Source: an uncultured Clostridium sp. (lineage in GTDB: Bacteria > Bacillota > Clostridia > Lachnospirales > Lachnospiraceae). Taken from it: a DNA stretch of 10,484 bases. The stretch spans positions 1 through 10,484 of the forward strand of contig URUX01000078.1 in NCBI GenBank assembly GCA_900551135.1, read 5' to 3'. The notes under the pieces are model-generated. The model was not told the origin of the DNA and searched no databases. It was given only the letters and a program-made list of their open reading frames with translations. A program made the translations under genes and the position numbers. Below are positions 6,045 through 10,484 of this stretch, one piece after another. Position 1 is the first letter of the stretch. Every line of letters starts with the position of its first letter.

Positions 6045-7721
6045 ATGAAGAAAACATGGAAACATTGGCTGAGTCTGGGACTGGCAGCAGCGGCTGTGCT
6101 TTCCCTTGCAGGATGCGGCGGCAGAGAGATTGCGGCAGCAGATATTAACCCTGATACACCAGTGGAAGCAGTGGCATTTCCACTAAAGGAAAAGGCAGAG
6201 CTGTCTTTTATTACCAATGCTCCGGCCCGTACCACCCAGGACCCCAACGCCAGAATTATTTTTCAGCGTCTGGAAGAGCAGACCAACGTGCACATTGACT
6301 GGACCTGTTTTGTAACGGACCAGTATGCAGATAAGAAAAACCTTGCCCTTGCCCAGTTCGGTAATCTGCCGGACGGATTGTTTACCGCAGGCATGAACGA
6401 TACAGACCTTCTGCGCTATGCAAAACAGGGGATTATTATTCCACTGGAACATCTGATTGACAAATATATGCCAAATCTTCAGGCAGTATTTGAAAAATAT
6501 CCGGAATATCGGGTTATGTGCACAGCCGCAGACGGACACATTTATTCTTTTCCATGGATTGAGCAGTTAGGTTCTGGAAAAGAGGCAATTCAGGCTATTG
6601 GCAGCATTCCTTACATCAATAAGAAGTGGCTGGATTTTCTGGGACTGGAAGTGCCGGAAACCACAGAAGAACTGGAACAGGTACTGATTGCCTTTCGGGA
6701 TAATGGAGATCGGATTCAGAAGGAATTTAACATTGAAGGAACCATTATTCCCATGTCTGGGATTATCAACAATGGAGACCAGGACCCTGCCATTTTGATT
6801 AATGGATTTGGAGAGGGCTACGGAGACGTACCGGATCATTTTGCAGTAACCGACGAAGGAAAGGTAATTTATACTGCGGTGCAGGAAGGCTACAAAGAGG
6901 GCATCCAGTGGCTTCACGGACTGGTAGAACAGAATCTAGTAGATCCGGAACTGTTTACCCAGGACTGGGCTACCTATGTAGCCAAGGGAAAAAATCACCG
7001 CTATGGACTGTGCTTCACCTGGGACATTGGAAACATTGACAATTATGATGATTTTGTAATGCTTCCGGCCCTTGCAGGACCAGAGGGGCTGGTGAATATT
7101 ACCCGTCAGAACAACAGTGAAACCAGCGGCTTTGACAGAGGACGCTGTGTGCTGACCGTAAGCTGCCGCAATACAGCTCTGGCAGCGGCATGGATTGACC
7201 AGATGTATGCGCCGATTCAGTCTGCACAGAACAACTGGGGAACCTACGGTGAAGAAGGAAAGGCAAACATTTTTGAAATGAGCACCAACGAACAGGGAGA
7301 ACCAATGTTGAAACATATGCCTCTGGGTGACAATTCTCCGGTAGAAGTCAGAGAAAACCAGTCGGTAAACGGCCCCCTTGCAGTGCTGAATGAGTATTAC
7401 GGCACTTACGTAACCATGCCGGATGATGCAAAATGGCGTTTGGACAACATGCATGAGACGTATCTGAATGCCATGAATTCTAAATATGTATACCCTAATG
7501 TATTTATGAGTACAGAAGACGCCAATCTGGTGGCTCAGTATGATACGGATATTAAGAAGTACGCTGAGCAGATGAAGGCAAGCTGGATTTTAAATGGCGG
7601 AATAGAAGAAGAGTGGGACGGCTATTTAGAGAAGATGGAGGCCTATGGACTTTCCGAGTACCTGGCAATCAAGCAGAAGTATTTTGACAGTTATCAGGAG
7701 TCCCTTAAAAACAACCAGTAA
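6045..7721 (+). CDS. Extracellular sugar-binding lipoprotein of the ABC importer (LplA type)
   Basis: The 558-residue precursor begins with a lipoprotein signal peptide: basic MKKTWKHW, a hydrophobic stretch LSLGLAAAAVLS, and lipobox L-A-G-C with the lipidated cysteine at residue 24. The mature protein would be anchored on the outer face of the membrane and deliver sugar to the two permeases. Length and layout match the large solute-binding proteins paired with LplB/LplC permeases, which are longer than the usual ~420-residue CUT1 binding proteins. Recognisable pieces are FPLKEKAELSFITNAP after the linker, then LEEQTNVHIDW, LPDGLFTAGMNDTDLLRYAK, GIIIPLEHLIDKYMP, DGHIYSFPWIE, YINKKWLDFLGLEVPETTEE and a C-terminal IKKYAEQMKASWILNGGIEE. 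AAGGAGG (6032-6038) precedes the ATG at 6 nt. It lies 12 nt after the second permease. Binding of sucrose or short fructo-oligosaccharides is inferred from the downstream enzymes. Confidence 0.88.
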   Translation: MKKTWKHWLSLGLAAAAVLSLAGCGGREIAAADINPDTPVEAVAFPLKEKAELSFITNAPARTTQDPNARIIFQRLEEQTNVHIDWTCFVTDQYADKKNLALAQFGNLPDGLFTAGMNDTDLLRYAKQGIIIPLEHLIDKYMPNLQAVFEKYPEYRVMCTAADGHIYSFPWIEQLGSGKEAIQAIGSIPYINKKWLDFLGLEVPETTEELEQVLIAFRDNGDRIQKEFNIEGTIIPMSGIINNGDQDPAILINGFGEGYGDVPDHFAVTDEGKVIYTAVQEGYKEGIQWLHGLVEQNLVDPELFTQDWATYVAKGKNHRYGLCFTWDIGNIDNYDDFVMLPALAGPEGLVNITRQNNSETSGFDRGRCVLTVSCRNTALAAAWIDQMYAPIQSAQNNWGTYGEEGKANIFEMSTNEQGEPMLKHMPLGDNSPVEVRENQSVNGPLAVLNEYYGTYVTMPDDAKWRLDNMHETYLNAMNSKYVYPNVFMSTEDANLVAQYDTDIKKYAEQMKASWILNGGIEEEWDGYLEKMEAYGLSEYLAIKQKYFDSYQESLKNNQ

Positions 7722-7741
7722 ACCACAACAGAAATCAATGA

Positions 7742-7760
7742 CAGCGGCTAAGAAGCGCTG
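7742..7760 (+). other. Small stem-loop between binding-protein and GH32 genes
   Basis: CAGCG (7742-7746) and CGCTG (7756-7760) can pair around a 9-nt loop in the 55-nt gap, the widest spacer in the operon. There is no T-tract, so it is not a standard terminator. A role in mRNA processing or in keeping binding-protein mRNA more abundant than the enzyme mRNA is possible, but the stem is short. Confidence 0.25.
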
Positions 7761-7776
7761 AGAAACGGAGAGGACA

Positions 7777-9234
7777 ATGAGCGAGTTATTGAAGAAAGCA
7801 AGAGAATATGAACAGAAGAAGATGGACACCATTCCCCAGTCACAGCGCCCTGTTTTTCACTTTTCAGCGCCTTGCGGCTGGAACAATGACCCGAACGGAT
7901 TTTCCATGTTTGGCGGGGAATGCCACCTGTTTTTCCAGTATTATCCCTATCAGACCGTATGGGGCCCAATGCACTGGGGGCATGTGAAAACAAAGGATTT
8001 TCTTCACTGGGAAATGCTTCCGGCTGCCCTTGCGCCGGATGAAAGCTATGACAATTTTGGAGTGTTTTCAGGGGGAGCTGTGGAGGCAGACGGCAGACAG
8101 TATCTGATGTATACCGGAGTTGAGGAAACCATTCTTCCAGACGGTACCAAGCAGGTACGGCAGAATCAGTGTCTGGCAGTAGGAGACGGAATAGATTATG
8201 AAAAGGCAGAAGGTAATCCGGTGATTACAGCCGATATGCTTCCAAAGGGAAGCAGCCTGGAAGATTTCCGCGATCCCAAGCTGTGGAAAGAAGATGGAAC
8301 CTATTATGTGGCTGTGGGAAGCAGACATGAGGATGGAAGCGGACAGGTAGCGCTGTTTCAGTCGGAAAACCTGTATGACTGGAAATACGTAACAATTCTG
8401 GATCGAAGCGCAAACCGGTATGGAAAAATGTGGGAGTGCCCTGATTTCTTCCCGTTAGATAACAAACGAATTTTAGTAGTATCGCCTCAGGATATGCTTG
8501 CAGAAGGATATGAGTTCCACAATGGCAACGGAACCATATTCCTGCAGGGAGATTATGATGAGAAGGAGCATAGATTTACCCGTACTGATGTTCAGGCAGT
8601 GGATTATGGACTGGATTTTTATGCGCCTCAGACTATGGAGACGGAAGACGGCAGAAGGATTATGATTGCATGGATGCAGAGCTGGGATAACCATATGCTT
8701 CCAGGATTGGAATGGAGCGGCATGATGACGGTTCCAAGGGAACTTCGCCTGGAAAATGGCCGTATCTGCCAGATGCCGGTACGGGAGGTAAAAGACTGCC
8801 GCCGCAATCCGGTCAGCTATTCGGGAGTTTCCGTAAATGGAGAAAAGACGCTTTCCGGAGTTTCCGGCAGAGTTGTGGATTTGGAACTGGAGGTATCTGG
8901 AGAAGATTATCAGACCTTTGAAATCCAGGTGGCAGCAGATGAACGTTTCCATTCTTCTATTAAGTATGACCGAGAGGCGGGAACACTGACCTTTGACCGT
9001 ACCTTTAGCGGCTTTTGCAGAGATTTTATCGCTCAGAGAACCATGAAGGTGCGTGAGATAGAAGGAGTGCTGAAACTGCGGATTCTGCTGGATCGCTATT
9101 CCTGTGAAATCTTTGTAAACAATGGAGAACAGGCTATGACGTGTCTGATTTACACCCCTCAAAACTGTGAGGAAATCCGTTTCTTCTCCAAAGGCCTGGC
9201 AGAACTGAATATTGAGAAATACGATATTATATAA
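7777..9234 (+). CDS. scrB: Glycoside hydrolase family 32 beta-fructofuranosidase (sucrose / fructo-oligosaccharide hydrolase)
   Basis: The 485-residue enzyme cleaves terminal beta-fructofuranosyl bonds, giving glucose (or a shorter oligomer) and fructose. All three GH32 catalytic motifs are present: WNNDPNG (35-41) with nucleophile Asp38, FRDPK (164-168) with transition-state stabiliser Asp166, and WECPDFF (219-225) with acid/base Glu220. The five-bladed propeller runs to about residue 330. A C-terminal beta-sandwich follows (about 350-485, including LRILLDRYSCEIFVNNGEQA). There is no signal peptide, so it acts in the cytoplasm. The start has GGAG (7767-7770) 6 nt before the ATG. Many homologues are annotated as sucrose-6-phosphate hydrolase. 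Here the sugar arrives through an ABC importer and is not phosphorylated, so sucrose, kestose or other short fructo-oligosaccharides are the more likely substrates. The family and catalytic call are secure; exact substrate preference cannot be read from the sequence. Confidence 0.95.
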   Translation: MSELLKKAREYEQKKMDTIPQSQRPVFHFSAPCGWNNDPNGFSMFGGECHLFFQYYPYQTVWGPMHWGHVKTKDFLHWEMLPAALAPDESYDNFGVFSGGAVEADGRQYLMYTGVEETILPDGTKQVRQNQCLAVGDGIDYEKAEGNPVITADMLPKGSSLEDFRDPKLWKEDGTYYVAVGSRHEDGSGQVALFQSENLYDWKYVTILDRSANRYGKMWECPDFFPLDNKRILVVSPQDMLAEGYEFHNGNGTIFLQGDYDEKEHRFTRTDVQAVDYGLDFYAPQTMETEDGRRIMIAWMQSWDNHMLPGLEWSGMMTVPRELRLENGRICQMPVREVKDCRRNPVSYSGVSVNGEKTLSGVSGRVVDLELEVSGEDYQTFEIQVAADERFHSSIKYDREAGTLTFDRTFSGFCRDFIAQRTMKVREIEGVLKLRILLDRYSCEIFVNNGEQAMTCLIYTPQNCEEIRFFSKGLAELNIEKYDII

Positions 9235-9253
9235 GGAAAGGCCGGAAACAGAT

Positions 9254-10222
9254 ATGAATTCATATGATGTGACAGTTCTTGGAGAACTTTTAATCGACTT
9301 TACCCAAAATGGCTTCAGCGCCCAGGGCAATCCGCTTTTTGAGGCCAATCCAGGAGGAGCGCCCTGCAACGTACTGGCTCTTTTGCAGAAAATGGGACGG
9401 AAGACGGCATTTATTGGAAAAGTGGGAAAGGATGGCTTTGGAAACCAGTTAAAGAGGGCGCTGGAAGAGACTGGGATTTCGGCAGAGGGACTTTTTATGG
9501 ATGAAGATGTCCATACCACCCTTGCCATTGTACAGACCAAATCCGATGGAGATCGAGATTTCTCCTTTTACCGCAGGCCTGGCGCTGACATGATGCTGAC
9601 TGATAAACAGGTGCCAGAGGAATTGATCCGAAACAGCCGCATCTTTCATTATGGGACGCTGTCCATGACCGATGAACCGGTACGCAGCGCCACCAGAAAG
9701 GCCATTGCCACAGCGGAAGAGGCAGGACTTGTACTTTCCTTTGACCCAAATCTTCGGCCGCCTCTTTGGAATACGCTGGAGGAGGCCAGAGAACAGATTC
9801 GTTATGGCCTGGCTCACTGCCATATCTTAAAGATTTCAGATGACGAGATTACCTGGCTGACCAATGAAGAGGATTACGGCAAGGCGGCCGCAGCCATCCG
9901 CGCCCAGTTCCCTCAGATCCGCCTGCTTTTAGTATCCCTGGGAAAAGAAGGCAGCCTGGCATATTACAAGGGTATGGAGGTATGCGTAAAGCCGTTTTTA
10001 CACCCAGATACCATTGAGACAACCGGAGCAGGCGATACCTTTATGGGAAGCATCCTGCACAAGGTACTGGAAAAAGGTCTGGATGATTTAAGCGCAGAGG
10101 ATTTGACGGAGATGCTGACCTTTGCAAATGCAGCAGCCTCCATCGTAACCACCAGAAAAGGCGCGCTGCGCGTAATGCCTGAAGTGGAAGAGGTTGAGGC
10201 GTTTATCAAATCCAGAGCTTAA
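9254..10222 (+). CDS. scrK: Fructokinase, PfkB/ribokinase family
   Basis: The enzyme phosphorylates fructose at the 6-position with ATP, feeding fructose released by the upstream GH32 into glycolysis. The protein is 322 residues, normal for the family. The N-terminal motif GELLIDF (10-16) and the sugar-binding GGAPCNV (34-40) are present. FSFYRRPGADMML (103-115) and SFDPNLRPPLW (162-172) are hallmarks of bacterial fructokinases. The second PfkB signature ETTGAGDTF (255-263) includes the anion-hole GAG and catalytic base Asp261. ATG 9254 fits the family N-terminus (MNSYDVTVLGE). Its ribosome binding site is modest (GGAAA 9244-9248, or AAGGAAAGG 9233-9241 at long spacing), and a longer reading from a TTG at 9212 overlapping GH32 is unlikely. 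The gene lies 19 nt after GH32. The name follows from motif plus context; other furanose kinases of the same fold are a minor alternative. Confidence 0.92.
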   Translation: MNSYDVTVLGELLIDFTQNGFSAQGNPLFEANPGGAPCNVLALLQKMGRKTAFIGKVGKDGFGNQLKRALEETGISAEGLFMDEDVHTTLAIVQTKSDGDRDFSFYRRPGADMMLTDKQVPEELIRNSRIFHYGTLSMTDEPVRSATRKAIATAEEAGLVLSFDPNLRPPLWNTLEEAREQIRYGLAHCHILKISDDEITWLTNEEDYGKAAAAIRAQFPQIRLLLVSLGKEGSLAYYKGMEVCVKPFLHPDTIETTGAGDTFMGSILHKVLEKGLDDLSAEDLTEMLTFANAAASIVTTRKGALRVMPEVEEVEAFIKSRA

Positions 10223-10234
10223 AAGGAACGGAAT

Positions 10235-10484
10235 ATGCTTTTTAATTCCCATATTTTTATGTTACTGTTTCTGCCGCTTCTGCTGGCAGGATGGTATTTT
10301 CTGAACTGGAAAAAGAAATTTCAACTGGCACAGGGATATCTGATCGGGATGTCCCTGTGGTTTTATGCGTATGCAAATCTGCAGTATCTGTGGCTGCTTC
10401 TGTTCAGCTGTCTGATAGGCTGGCTTCTGAGCTGTCTGCCTGAAAAAATTTCCTCGGAAAAAGGGAAAAAAGTGCTGACTGGTG
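10235..10484 (+). CDS. MBOAT-family membrane O-acyltransferase, N-terminal part (runs off the window)
   Basis: The 83 visible codons begin MLFNSHIFMLLFLPLLLAGW, then YFLNWKKKFQLAQGYLIGMS, LWFYAYANLQYLWLLLFSCL. This is the characteristic start of MBOAT proteins of the AlgI/DltB group: MLFNS opening, first helix, short basic loop, then an LxFYxxxxxxYLxLLL second and third helix. These enzymes transfer acyl groups (often acetyl) across the membrane to extracellular polysaccharides or wall polymers. The catalytic histidine lies beyond the window. AAAAGGAA (10221-10228) is 6 nt before the ATG, and only 12 nt separate it from the fructokinase stop with no terminator between, so read-through from the sugar operon is likely. 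A link in function to fructoside use is not evident. Partner genes such as an SGNH/DHHW-type protein might follow outside the window. Confidence 0.82.
   Translation, partial: MLFNSHIFMLLFLPLLLAGWYFLNWKKKFQLAQGYLIGMSLWFYAYANLQYLWLLLFSCLIGWLLSCLPEKISSEKGKKVLTG

Noticed and set aside
9212..9253. Upstream TTG start for fructokinase overlapping the end of GH32
   Set aside because: The added residues (MRNTILYKERPETD) are the out-of-frame end of GH32, and the family N-terminus begins at MNSYDVTVLGE.
8473..9540. 355-codon open frame on the minus strand across GH32 and fructokinase
   Set aside because: It is antisense to two clearly recognisable enzymes, has no ribosome binding site and no recognisable domain. 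Long shadow frames are common in this base composition.
1..10484. CRISPR arrays, tRNA/rRNA genes, riboswitches, toxin-antitoxin or phage genes
   Set aside because: Scanned by eye for direct repeats, cloverleaf-like stems and typical motifs; none was found. A covariance-model search was not possible here.

Overview
The window looks like a low-to-mid GC Gram-positive gut Clostridia chromosome, most likely Lachnospiraceae. This is inferred from strong AGGAGG ribosome binding sites, sigma-A-type promoters, LacI-family regulators, an LplB/LplC-type sugar ABC importer without its own ATPase, and receiver/HPt/PAS signalling remnants of a kind common in that family. The species cannot be named from the sequence alone.

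Left third (about 1-2880): mostly decayed DNA around one intact gene. First come remnants of a tripartite tricarboxylate transporter: a tctB whose N-terminal part is frame-disrupted, then only the first ~70 residues of tctA. An intact LacI-family regulator follows (true start TTG at 704), with its own promoter and a strong terminator. From 1812 to about 2790 the minus strand holds fragments only: the terminus and transposase C-terminal tail of an insertion sequence (IS1182-like), a PAS-type sensor piece, an HPt domain piece and a receiver domain piece. All are cut by frameshifts, stops or internal deletions.

Right two thirds (2881-10484): an intact sucrose / fructo-oligosaccharide utilisation locus. 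A minus-strand LacI-type repressor (scrR-like) is divergent from a plus-strand operon of two ABC permeases, a lipoprotein solute-binding protein, a cytoplasmic GH32 beta-fructosidase and a PfkB-family fructokinase. The genes are separated by 12-55 nt. A sixth gene, the N-terminal part of an MBOAT O-acyltransferase, starts 12 nt after the fructokinase and runs off the window.

The 304-nt divergent region carries a near-consensus promoter for the operon (TTGACG-17-TATAAT). A perfect 20-bp palindrome sits at its predicted transcription start. A second, 15/16-type copy of the same palindrome lies 124 bp upstream near the repressor's promoter, and a third, shorter palindrome overlaps the first. The simplest model is that fructosyl sugars are captured outside by the lipoprotein and imported unphosphorylated by the permease pair with a shared MsmK/MsmX-type ATPase encoded elsewhere. 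They are then split by GH32 in the cytosol, and the fructose is phosphorylated to fructose-6-phosphate. The divergent repressor switches the operon off when the sugar is absent. I do not see a wholly new biological system here. The points most worth a second look are the operator architecture, the serially deleted signalling/transport remnants, and the acyltransferase attached to the sugar operon.
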